From Patescibacteria group bacterium (lineage in GTDB: Bacteria; Patescibacteriota; Minisyncoccia; Phycocordibacterales; Phycocordibacteraceae), in the NCBI GenBank assembly GCA_018826405.1, contig JAHJZL010000017.1, forward strand, positions 1 through 13,621: a stretch of DNA of 13,621 nucleotides. The letters are read 5' to 3'. Shown in pieces: positions 1 through 5,385 of the stretch (position 1 is its first letter; the number at the start of each line of letters is the position of its first letter). Made by a program: the position numbers and the translations under genes. The notes beneath the pieces are model-generated. The model was given only the letters and a program-made list of their open reading frames with translations, made no database searches and was not told the origin of the DNA.

Positions 1-382
1 TAGGCGCAGCCATGAGCCTCGTTAATTCAGCGCTTGAAATAAGGCCAATATGGCGCTCTGGCAGCTTGGCAAGCTCTATTTTCTCAGGTGCCAGGCTCTC
101 GATACCGCGCTTGCGTAAGTATTTTAGGAAGGCACGGAGCGCAATAAGATAATAGTTCTGCGTTCTGCGCTTCATAGAGTCACTATTCGTACCCGGCTGA
201 CGATTAAGCCAGAGCCTAAATTCACGAATACGCTCTTCAGTTATTTCTGAGGTATCTGAAATTCCTGCATGGTCAAAGAAGCGGTTGAGGTAATGGTCAT
301 AATTCTCAACCGTTTTCACTGCGCGTCCACGCTCAATTTCAATGTATTCAAGAAACTCACGTTTCATTCCTCTGGCGTCCAT
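1..382 (-). CDS. Tyrosine recombinase (XerC/XerD-like integrase), N-terminal part; runs off the left edge
   Basis: Translating the minus strand from the ATG at 382 gives 127 residues that stay open to the window edge. The reading is typical of the N-terminal SAM-like DNA-binding domain of tyrosine recombinases: an opening helix (FLEYIEIERG), the pattern KTVENYDHYLNRFFDHAG, a middle helix with FRLWLNRQ, and a last helix NYYLIALRAFLKYLRKRGI. The linker LPERHIGLISSAELTRLM follows, where the catalytic domain would begin. The catalytic R-H-R-Y residues lie outside the window, so activity cannot be judged. Family members either resolve chromosome dimers at dif (Xer) or move mobile elements; no att or dif site was recognised here. 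The start at 382 is favoured because a TACACT -10 box lies 6 nt upstream. An alternative ATG at 367 follows AGAGGA, but too closely for a normal ribosome binding site. It is divergent from the slipin gene. Confidence 0.85.
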   Translation of the reverse strand, partial: MDARGMKREFLEYIEIERGRAVKTVENYDHYLNRFFDHAGISDTSEITEERIREFRLWLNRQPGTNSDSMKRRTQNYYLIALRAFLKYLRKRGIESLAPEKIELAKLPERHIGLISSAELTRLMAAP

Positions 383-388
383 ATCGGA

Positions 389-394
389 AGTGTA
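389..394 (-). promoter_or_regulatory. Predicted -10 box (TACACT) of the recombinase gene
   Basis: On the minus strand TACACT, preceded by GC, ends 6 nt before the ATG at 382, so transcription would start at or within one base of the start codon. No convincing -35 hexamer is visible at 16-18 nt upstream. The same layout recurs at other genes in the window, which raises confidence. Confidence 0.5.
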
Positions 395-398
395 GCAT

Positions 399-410
399 CA
401 CAATATTGTG
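399..410. repeat. 12-bp perfect palindrome between divergent promoters
   Basis: CACAATATTGTG is a perfect inverted repeat. It lies in the 74-bp gap between the divergent recombinase and slipin genes, just upstream of the recombinase -10 box (389-394) and about 31 bp upstream of the slipin -10 box (442-447). Position and symmetry suit a dimeric repressor operator. This is inference; no second copy was noticed in the window. Confidence 0.4.
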
Positions 411-441
411 CGCACTTAACCAAATGAACAGGTCCTTGCGG

Positions 442-447
442 TATACT
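442..447 (+). promoter_or_regulatory. Predicted -10 box (TATACT) of the slipin gene
   Basis: TATACT preceded by GG ends 9 nt before the ATG at 457, predicting an mRNA leader of only about 2 nt. GGTATACT also occurs at 2219-2226 and 13610-13617, each time just before a gene or predicted gene start. No clear -35 box is visible. Confidence 0.55.
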
Positions 448-456
448 GAGCACTAT

Positions 457-1209
457 ATGGATATATTCTCGCTTATTTTTGCACTCCCTCTCGCCATTGC
501 GCTTTTTGCTGCCATTATTAAGCAGATAAATCAGTATGAACGTGGAGTGCGTTTCACAATGGGTCGTTTCTCAGGGATTATGGAGCCGGGGTGGCGCGTT
601 ATCATTCCTGTGTTTCAAAGCTTCCAAAAGGTCGATATGCGCACCAAGGCCGTTGATGTGCCAGACCAAAACGCAATTACCCGTGACAACGTGCCTGTCC
701 GCGTAAATGCAGTTATTTACTACAACGTGGCTGATGCAGAGAAGGCAATTATTGTTGTCGAGGACTTCCGCTATGCCATTTCACAGTACGCGCAGACAAC
801 CATGCGCAACATTGTCGGCGAAGTAACACTGGACGAGCTTCTTTCAAGCCGCGACAGCATTGCAGACCGTATTAGGGCAATTGTTGACGAAGAAACGGAC
901 AATTGGGGACTTAAGGTACAGAACGTAGAGCTTAAAGACGTGAGTTTGCCTGGAGATATGGAGCGAACCATCGCAAAACAAGCTGAAGCCGAGCGCGAGA
1001 AGCGTGCAGTGATCATAAATTCTGAAGGAGAGGTCGCAGCAGCTCAAAATGTTGCAAATGCTGCTCAGATTCTTTCATCAGTCCCAGGTGCGCTCCACCT
1101 GCGAACCCTTCAATCGATGAATGATATCTCCTCAGACCAATCAAATACGGTGATATTCGCAATTCCCCTTGAAATACTTAAGGCTTTTGAAGGCTTCACG
1201 AAGCGGTAG
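457..1209 (+). CDS. Slipin / stomatin-like SPFH (Band 7) membrane protein
   Basis: The product has 250 residues, the usual slipin size. Residues about 4-22 form one hydrophobic membrane anchor, followed by QYERGVRFTMGRF, typical for the start of an SPFH domain. The core (about 23-190) carries the stomatin/slipin stretch TRDNVPVRVNAVIYYNV and the ISQYAQTTMRNIVGEVTLDE region. The C-terminal part is an Ala/Glu-rich helix (QAEAEREKRA) as expected for oligomerisation. Family members form large ring or cage assemblies on membranes and organise microdomains or control proteases. Prokaryotic slipins are usually paired with an NfeD-type membrane protein, but none is seen here: the next gene is rpsO. 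The ATG at 457 is chosen over an in-frame TTG at 406 because the TATACT box (442-447) would lie inside the longer reading frame and the extra 17 residues do not fit the family. There is no Shine-Dalgarno sequence. Confidence 0.9.
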   Translation: MDIFSLIFALPLAIALFAAIIKQINQYERGVRFTMGRFSGIMEPGWRVIIPVFQSFQKVDMRTKAVDVPDQNAITRDNVPVRVNAVIYYNVADAEKAIIVVEDFRYAISQYAQTTMRNIVGEVTLDELLSSRDSIADRIRAIVDEETDNWGLKVQNVELKDVSLPGDMERTIAKQAEAEREKRAVIINSEGEVAAAQNVANAAQILSSVPGALHLRTLQSMNDISSDQSNTVIFAIPLEILKAFEGFTKR

Positions 1210-1264
1210 GCCCTCTACCAGAAAACACTTGCGTTTTTAATCAAGGTGTGGTAAGGTGCATCTA

Positions 1265-1531
1265 ATGCTTACGAAACGCGTAAAGACCGCAGTTATCAAA
1301 GACTCGGCGCACCACGATACAGACACTGGCTCAGTCAGTGTTCAGGTTGCGGTGCTTAGCCGAAAAATTGAGGAACTCACGGCACACCTGAAGAAAAACA
1401 AGAAGGATTTCCATTCACGTCGTGGATTGCTCCAGATGGTAGCTGACCGTCGCGCGCATCTTAGATACCTTGAGCGAAATGATAAGCGTCGTTATTCTAC
1501 GCTTATCAAGAAGCTTGGGCTAAAGAGATAG
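1265..1531 (+). CDS. rpsO: 30S ribosomal protein S15
   Basis: The 88-residue product is full length for S15 (about 89 residues). Recognisable blocks are DTGSVSVQVAVLSRKIEELT, then HLKKNKKDFHSRRGLLQMV and RRAHLRYLERNDKRRYSTLI, ending in KKLGLKR. S15 binds the central domain of 16S rRNA early in 30S assembly. The ATG at 1265 is preferred over an in-frame GTG at 1256 because the product then begins MLTK, as in the family, and because AAGGTG (1253-1258) sits 6 nt upstream as a Shine-Dalgarno. This is one of only two genes here with a good ribosome binding site. A candidate -10 (TTTAAT, 1236-1241) would give a short leader, but it is weak. In many bacteria rpsO precedes pnp; here it does not and a terminator follows directly. 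Confidence 0.97.
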   Translation: MLTKRVKTAVIKDSAHHDTDTGSVSVQVAVLSRKIEELTAHLKKNKKDFHSRRGLLQMVADRRAHLRYLERNDKRRYSTLIKKLGLKR

Positions 1532-1536
1532 AGAAC

Positions 1537-1567
1537 CGCGAGCCCTGCGCTCGCGATTTTCTTTTTT
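1537..1567 (+). terminator. Rho-independent terminator of rpsO
   Basis: A 7-bp perfect stem CGCGAGC / GCTCGCG with a 5-nt loop is followed by ATTTTCTTTTTT. It starts 6 nt after the rpsO stop codon, making rpsO (possibly with the slipin gene) a separate transcription unit. Confidence 0.9.
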
Positions 1568-1577
1568 AAGCAGGTGC

Positions 1578-1583
1578 TAGAAT
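1578..1583 (+). promoter_or_regulatory. Predicted -10 box (TAGAAT) of the NYN-domain gene
   Basis: TAGAAT preceded by GC resembles the other -10 boxes of the window. Unlike them it leaves a leader of roughly 40 nt before the ATG at 1632. A closer AT-rich element, TATATT (1624-1629), ends only 2 nt before the ATG and is therefore less suitable. Confidence 0.4.
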
Positions 1584-1590
1584 AGACACA

Positions 1591-1604
1591 GACTCCTCTG
1601 AGTC
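1591..1604 (+). other. Small hairpin at the predicted 5' end of the NYN mRNA
   Basis: GACTC-CTCT-GAGTC forms a 5-bp stem with a 4-nt loop, beginning almost exactly where transcription from the TAGAAT box would start. It is followed by ATTTTTTAAT. It could protect the 5' end of the message or act as a weak terminator. It is short, so chance is a real alternative. Confidence 0.3.
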
Positions 1605-1631
1605 ACCATTATTTTTTAATACATATATTGT

Positions 1632-2147
1632 ATGCCGGTTATTAAACACCCGGCGCAACGTGTAGGAGTTTTCATAGACACGCAGAACCTCTACCACAGC
1701 GCCAAACACCTTTATAAATCTCGCGTTAACTTCGCCAAAGTGCTTGAAGAAGCAGTAGGGGATCGTATTCTCGTGCGTGCTATTGCGTACGTTATTTCAA
1801 CGGAATCCGGAGAAGAAAGTGCTTTTTTCGAAGCGCTTACAAAGATTGGTATTGAAACAAAGGTTAAAGGCCTTCAAGTGTTCTCAGACGGTGCAAAGAA
1901 AGCAGACTGGGACGTTGGCCTTGCCATTGATGCCGTAAAACTTGCACCAAAGCTTGATACGGTCATTCTCGCCACAGGAGACGGGGATTTTGTGCCTCTC
2001 ATTGAGTACTTAGATATGAATCAAGGCTGCCAGGTTGAGGTTATTTCCTTCGGAAAGTCTTCTTCACAGAAACTCAAAGAAGCAGCACATGCATTCACGG
2101 ACATGTGCGACGACCCGAAGAAGTTCATCATTGGACATCGCGGGTAG
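1632..2147 (+). CDS. NYN-domain (LabA/DUF88-like, PIN-fold) putative ribonuclease
   Basis: This 171-residue protein is almost entirely one NYN domain. The first strand and acidic motif are VGVFIDTQNLYHSA (D16, N19), the middle motif is ADWDVGLAIDAVKL (D92, D94, D100), and the third is VILATGDGDFVPLIEYL (D117, D119), followed by VEVISFGKSSSQKLKEAA. These acidic residues match the metal-binding set of PIN/NYN nucleases, so metal-dependent RNA cleavage is the likely activity; the substrate is unknown. No partner domain is present, such as the OST-HTH/LOTUS seen in some relatives. It lies between two terminators and is probably transcribed alone. The start at 1632 has no Shine-Dalgarno; it gives the expected distance to the first catalytic aspartate. 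Confidence 0.85.
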   Translation: MPVIKHPAQRVGVFIDTQNLYHSAKHLYKSRVNFAKVLEEAVGDRILVRAIAYVISTESGEESAFFEALTKIGIETKVKGLQVFSDGAKKADWDVGLAIDAVKLAPKLDTVILATGDGDFVPLIEYLDMNQGCQVEVISFGKSSSQKLKEAAHAFTDMCDDPKKFIIGHRG

Positions 2148-2154
2148 TACGACA

Positions 2155-2186
2155 AAAATCCCCGAGCACTCTGCTCGGGGATTTTG
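2155..2186 (+). terminator. Rho-independent terminator after the NYN gene
   Basis: A perfect 14-bp stem (AAAATCCCCGAGCA / TGCTCGGGGATTTT) with a 3-nt CTC loop begins 8 nt after the NYN stop codon. The A-run on the left and T-run on the right make it potentially bidirectional, though no minus-strand gene ends here. Confidence 0.92.
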
Positions 2187-2220
2187 TGTATAGAGATCCG
2201 AAGTTTTTACATAAAGCAGG

Positions 2221-2226
2221 TATACT
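2221..2226 (+). promoter_or_regulatory. Predicted -10 box (TATACT) of the 476-residue membrane protein gene
   Basis: TATACT preceded by CAGG ends 11 nt before the ATG at 2238, so the mRNA leader would be about 4 nt. The ten-base context CAGGTATACT is repeated at 13608-13617 at the right edge of the window. No -35 box is evident. Confidence 0.55.
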
Positions 2227-2237
2227 TTAGAAAGTAT

Positions 2238-3668
2238 ATGGCTACAGACGATACACAGAAGGAGACTGCGATTCCTGAAAACAAGTCTCAGTTCATTCGC
2301 ACCATGGCGAAGGACATGGCAACCATGGGGAATACTCCGCAGCCAGTTGCTCCCAAACAAGCTCCAAAGATTGTGCTGCCCGAACCTGAGGAATCTTTCT
2401 GGAGCAAGCCGATGCCTAAAGAGGTGCCGCAAGAAACGGTTGATCTCCCAACACTTGAAGAGGCTGCAGCAATAACAGAAGAGAAACCTGCTCCCGTGCA
2501 ACCGGTACCACCCGTGCAAACAGACGCGGAACGGGAAGCAATTCTTGCACGCCTGCGCAAGAAGGTGAGTGAGAGCTCCGAAATGAACGTGCAGCAGTAC
2601 CCAGCAGAAGCACCAAAAGCACCTCAACCAGAACCCAAGAATGAATGGCCAGATATTCCTGCGCCAACTCCGGCGTTCACGCCGCTTGCAGAACCAGCTC
2701 CAGAGCGCATGCCTCCAGTTGTTAAGGAGCCGCTCCCTGAAGCTTCACCAAAAGCCGCTGAGAATATCCACACATTCAAAAGTGATTTTGCAGACCGCAT
2801 AGATTCAAAGCAGGCGAACACCTTCTCTGTACTCGCCGCTCAGCAAGACGCAGCTCCAACTCCCACACCCCAAGCGCTCTCTCCAGACAAGAGCGCAGGG
2901 AAGCGCATGGTTGCTGTTATAGCTTCGGGTATATTGCTTCTTGTACTTGCAGGAGCTGGCGTCTACGGCACCTACCATCTTGTTATGACTGCGCGCAATA
3001 CTCCTGTAGCAGCGCTTGTGATTCCATCAATCGTATTTGCAGATGAATACAAACAGCTCTCTGGTTCTGGGTTTGAGCTCATGAGCGCACTAGCACAGAC
3101 TGCTGAAGGAACACTTGTGCCCGGAAACGTTCTTGTTACGTATGTAAAAGAAAGCACCGTAACAACAGAAGGGGAGGAGGTAACTGCTCCTGCCCCAGGC
3201 AGTGTGTTTGTGCGCGCGCTAGACCTGCAAGCTCCTGACATATTGCTGCGCAACATAGGGAAGGACAGTACGGTTGGCGTGGTGCACGCAGGATCTGAGA
3301 CGCGTGCATTCTTCGCACTGCGTGTTGATTCATATGAGCGAACGTATGCAGGCATGCTTACGTGGGAGCCACTTCTTCAGAGCGAACTTGCACTCCTGTA
3401 TCCGCTCTACAGCCCAGAGCTCGTCGCAAGCGAGCTTGAAACGGCAACAAGCACTGCGAGCACGACACCAACACAAGTTCCTCAACAGGGCACTGCACTC
3501 ACTCGCTTTAGCGACGCTGTGATTTCCAATTACGATGTACGCGTACTCAAAGACACAAACGGAAAGACCCTTGTTCTGTACGGATACGTAAACAAACAAA
3601 CACTAATTATCGCTCGAGACGAAGCCGCTTTTGGAATACTCCTCGAGCGTCTTAAACCCGCTTCCTAG
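2238..3668 (+). CDS. Single-pass membrane protein with long disordered cytoplasmic arm, function unknown
   Basis: I do not recognise a named family. The 476-residue product has three parts. Residues 1-220 are rich in Pro, Ala, Glu and Gln and look disordered; a short charged helix (about 96-115, DAEREAILARLRKKVSE) and a segment near 178-200 (HTFKSDFADRIDSKQANTF) may be binding motifs. Residues 224-245 form one transmembrane helix after KSAGKR, so the N-terminus should be cytoplasmic. Residues 250-476 form an extracytoplasmic globular domain with SYERTYAGMLTWEPLL near 365-380, interrupted by a Ser/Thr linker at 401-420 (TATSTASTTPTQ). Similar tripartite proteins occur in Parcubacteria as conserved hypotheticals (from memory, unverified). 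The ATG at 2238 is chosen over an upstream TTG at 2184, which lies inside the preceding terminator. It may share transcripts with the DksA-like gene 30 bp downstream, although that gene also has its own promoter. Confidence 0.75.
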   Translation: MATDDTQKETAIPENKSQFIRTMAKDMATMGNTPQPVAPKQAPKIVLPEPEESFWSKPMPKEVPQETVDLPTLEEAAAITEEKPAPVQPVPPVQTDAEREAILARLRKKVSESSEMNVQQYPAEAPKAPQPEPKNEWPDIPAPTPAFTPLAEPAPERMPPVVKEPLPEASPKAAENIHTFKSDFADRIDSKQANTFSVLAAQQDAAPTPTPQALSPDKSAGKRMVAVIASGILLLVLAGAGVYGTYHLVMTARNTPVAALVIPSIVFADEYKQLSGSGFELMSALAQTAEGTLVPGNVLVTYVKESTVTTEGEEVTAPAPGSVFVRALDLQAPDILLRNIGKDSTVGVVHAGSETRAFFALRVDSYERTYAGMLTWEPLLQSELALLYPLYSPELVASELETATSTASTTPTQVPQQGTALTRFSDAVISNYDVRVLKDTNGKTLVLYGYVNKQTLIIARDEAAFGILLERLKPAS

Positions 3669-3685
3669 AAGCAGGGAGAGTGTGC

Positions 3686-3691
3686 TACAGT
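3686..3691 (+). promoter_or_regulatory. Predicted -10 box (TACAGT) of the DksA-like gene
   Basis: TACAGT preceded by GC ends 7 nt before the ATG at 3699, which would place the transcription start on the start codon itself (leaderless). No -35 hexamer and no Shine-Dalgarno are visible. Confidence 0.55.
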
Positions 3692-3698
3692 ACGCGCC

Positions 3699-4052
3699 AT
3701 GAACACCGATCACTTCCGCGACCGCCTTTCAGAAGAGAAGGCAAAACTTGAAACTGAACTTCTATCTATTGGCCGACGTAATCCAGAAAACCCAAATGAT
3801 TGGGAGGCGCTTCCACAGGAGACTGGGCAGGAAGCAGACCGCAACGACGCCGCGGACTTGATTTCACACTACGAAGACAACACAGCAATTCTTAAGGACC
3901 TTGAGATTCGCTATAACGAAGTTCTTGCTGCTCTTGCACGCATTGAAGCAGGCACCTATGGCACTTGCTCTGTAACAGGGGAGCCGATTGAAGAGGCTCG
4001 TCTTGAAGCTGATCCTGCTGCAAGCACCTGTAAGGCACACTTAAACGGGTAA
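3699..4052 (+). CDS. DksA/TraR-family transcription factor with degenerate zinc finger
   Basis: The 117-residue protein has the DksA layout: an N-terminal helix pair forming a coiled coil (about 1-82), then a short C-terminal finger (about 86-114). The coiled-coil tip keeps the DxxDxA motif (D47, D50, A52) that in E. coli DksA acts in the RNA polymerase secondary channel. The finger reads TYGTCSVTGEPIEEARLEAD followed by CKAHL. Only C90 and C111 remain of the four canonical cysteines; the second position is T93 and the fourth is H114. Zinc binding may therefore be weak or lost, while the fold remains recognisable. The family modulates transcription initiation, often with ppGpp; whether ppGpp matters here cannot be told. 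The start at 3699 is set by the promoter 7 nt upstream. Confidence 0.88.
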   Translation: MNTDHFRDRLSEEKAKLETELLSIGRRNPENPNDWEALPQETGQEADRNDAADLISHYEDNTAILKDLEIRYNEVLAALARIEAGTYGTCSVTGEPIEEARLEADPAASTCKAHLNG

Positions 4053-4056
4053 CGGA

Positions 4057-4103
4057 TTCGTAAAAGAAAAAGCCCCACACTGTGGGGCTTTTTCTTTTAC
4101 GAA
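4057..4103. terminator. Bidirectional terminator between the convergent DksA-like and M23 peptidase genes
   Basis: A perfect 22-bp inverted repeat runs from TTCGTAAAAG through GCCCCAC, with a 3-nt ACT loop, and back. The GC-rich core is flanked by an A-tract on the left and a T-tract on the right, so it can work on both strands. It begins 4 nt after the DksA-like stop codon, and the M23 peptidase stop codon (4097-4099) lies inside the right arm. Confidence 0.93.
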
Positions 4104-5179
4104 CCGAATGGGTTCTTGGCTCCGCGCACCTCAAAGTGCAGATGGTATCCCGTTGCTTGTCCTGAGTTTCCAACTGTTCCAATTGGCTCGCCACGTGAGA
4201 CAGACTGTCCCACAGATACATTGTCTGCGCTCATGTGTGAATAGAGAGTCTGTACGCCGTTTCCGTGATCAATTACAACGTAGTTTCCATAGCCTCCGTT
4301 CCATCCGCTCGCGCGAGAGACAATAACTGTTCCTGATGCGGCTGCATAAATTGGACTTCCGGCGGGTGCTGCAAGATCAACGCCGTTCCATCCGTGAATT
4401 CCTTGAGAGAGGCGTCCCGCAGGTGCTGGGTTTGCAAAGCCTGATGAAACAGCACGACTCGTGTCTCCAGTTGGAAGCACTGCTCCCATGCTTCCTCCGG
4501 TCTTGATTTTCGATGCAACTGCCTTCTTTGCAACAGTCTTTGCCTTTGGTGCAGGCGCCGCTGCAAGCTCTCCTCCAGGAATAATAACAACGGAGCCTGA
4601 TGTAAGGCCTGCGTCAGCATCTAGGCCGTTATAGGAGAGAATATCGTCAGCATCTGAGCCATACTTCTTTGCGAGAGAAGAAAGTGTCTCTCCCTTTGAT
4701 ACTGTATGTCGTACTCCTGACACTGGAAGGATAATAAGATTCATGCCCGGCTTAAGAGAGCTCTTTGTTAGATTGTTTGCCCACAAAATAGTGTTCACCG
4801 ATACATCAAACATGTCAGCAATGCCTGAGAAGGAGTCTCCCTCACGCACAATATAGGTAGAGATGCGTCCTCCAGACCCGCTGCGGTCAACATCTGCAAT
4901 AGTTCCAGCGGGACCAGCGTACGCAATGAGCGCTGACCCTTCAGTAGTAGCAATCCCACCCTTACCCTTAGCAGGGTTTGGATCAGAGTTAGTAGCTGCC
5001 TCAAGAAGACGGATGCTGCTGTCGTGAACTATAGAATCAGACACGCCTTGGGCGTTTGTTACAGAAAATGGCCAGAAAGCAGTGGCGATCTGTGGCATAA
5101 GCATGATTCCTATCCCCAGAAGGAGAGTTGCGGCGATTACAGCGCCAGGAATCCAGTGTGTGGTCTTGTCCGAAAGCAC
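4097..5179 (-). CDS. Membrane-anchored LysM-LysM-M23 peptidase (LytM-type cell wall endopeptidase)
   Basis: The 360 residues comprise a transmembrane helix (about 9-30), a linker, LysM1 (about 108-152, TYIVREGDSFSGIADMFDV...), LysM2 (about 157-201, HTVSKGETLSSLAKKYG...), a Lys/Ala-rich spacer, and an M23 catalytic domain (about 255-357). All zinc ligands and catalytic histidines are present: H262 and D268 in HGWNGVD, H315 in YSHM, and H346/H348 in HLHFE. LysM repeats bind peptidoglycan glycans; M23 enzymes cut peptide cross-bridges, so the product should remodel or split the wall outside the membrane. The GTG at 5179 is the first conventional start in this frame, but it has no Shine-Dalgarno and the frame stays open 19 codons further upstream. 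An ATG at 5240 in another frame gives a 13-codon stub. The true N-terminus is therefore uncertain. Confidence 0.92.
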   Translation of the reverse strand: MLSDKTTHWIPGAVIAATLLLGIGIMLMPQIATAFWPFSVTNAQGVSDSIVHDSSIRLLEAATNSDPNPAKGKGGIATTEGSALIAYAGPAGTIADVDRSGSGGRISTYIVREGDSFSGIADMFDVSVNTILWANNLTKSSLKPGMNLIILPVSGVRHTVSKGETLSSLAKKYGSDADDILSYNGLDADAGLTSGSVVIIPGGELAAAPAPKAKTVAKKAVASKIKTGGSMGAVLPTGDTSRAVSSGFANPAPAGRLSQGIHGWNGVDLAAPAGSPIYAAASGTVIVSRASGWNGGYGNYVVIDHGNGVQTLYSHMSADNVSVGQSVSRGEPIGTVGNSGQATGYHLHFEVRGAKNPFGS

Positions 5180-5245
5180 AGGTGCGGACGAAGAGGGATC
5201 AGGGTAGTACGTTATAGGGGAAACAGGGATCTTCAGTCATTCTTC

Positions 5246-5251
5246 AGAATA
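5246..5251 (-). promoter_or_regulatory. Possible -10 box (TATTCT) for the M23 peptidase gene
   Basis: On the minus strand TATTCT ends 5 nt before an ATG at 5240, the same close spacing seen at other genes here. That ATG is out of frame with the peptidase. TATAAC at about 5210-5215 (minus strand) is an alternative -10. Confidence 0.3.
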
Positions 5252-5257
5252 CAAAAC

Positions 5258-5271
5258 GGCTTACTTAAGCC
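5258..5271. repeat. Inverted repeat in the M23-uvrD divergent intergenic region
   Basis: GGCTTA-CT-TAAGCC is a 6-bp inverted repeat around a 2-nt centre, just upstream of the candidate peptidase promoter. It could be an operator. The 206-bp interval (5180-5385) otherwise holds divergent promoters and an overlapping smaller inverted repeat ATTCT-TC-AGAAT at 5239-5250; no RNA gene was recognised. Confidence 0.3.
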
Positions 5272-5370
5272 ATTCTTGCGTAGCAGTGGTTCGTTCTATG
5301 AAGGTAGTATAAACGCTTAGAATGTAGGGTCAACCACCTCAAAAGACGGGTGTTGAGAGCGATATTCAAG

Positions 5371-5376
5371 TATAGT
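5371..5376 (+). promoter_or_regulatory. Predicted -10 box (TATAGT) of the UvrD-like helicase gene
   Basis: TATAGT ends 9 nt before the ATG at 5386, matching the spacing at the slipin gene. A further candidate, TAGAAT (5318-5323), lies upstream and would give a longer leader. Confidence 0.45.
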
Positions 5377-5385
5377 TGGCAAGGC

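Noticed and set aside
406..456. TTG start extending the slipin by 17 residues
   Set aside because: The TATACT promoter box would lie inside the coding part, and the ATG at 457 gives a normal slipin N-terminus.
1210..1252. Possible terminator between the slipin gene and rpsO (AAAAC ... GTTTT)
   Set aside because: The pairing is short, AT-only apart from one pair, and leaves a loop of about 2 nt if extended, so it is not a credible hairpin.
2184..2237. TTG start extending the 476-residue membrane protein by 18 residues
   Set aside because: The TTG lies in the T-run of the preceding terminator, and the promoter -10 box is downstream of it.
2064..2627. Open reading frame of 187 codons on the minus strand
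   Set aside because: It overlaps the NYN gene, a strong terminator and the start of the 476-residue membrane protein gene in antisense. Its translation is rich in Cys, Leu, His and Phe without domain character, so it is a shadow.
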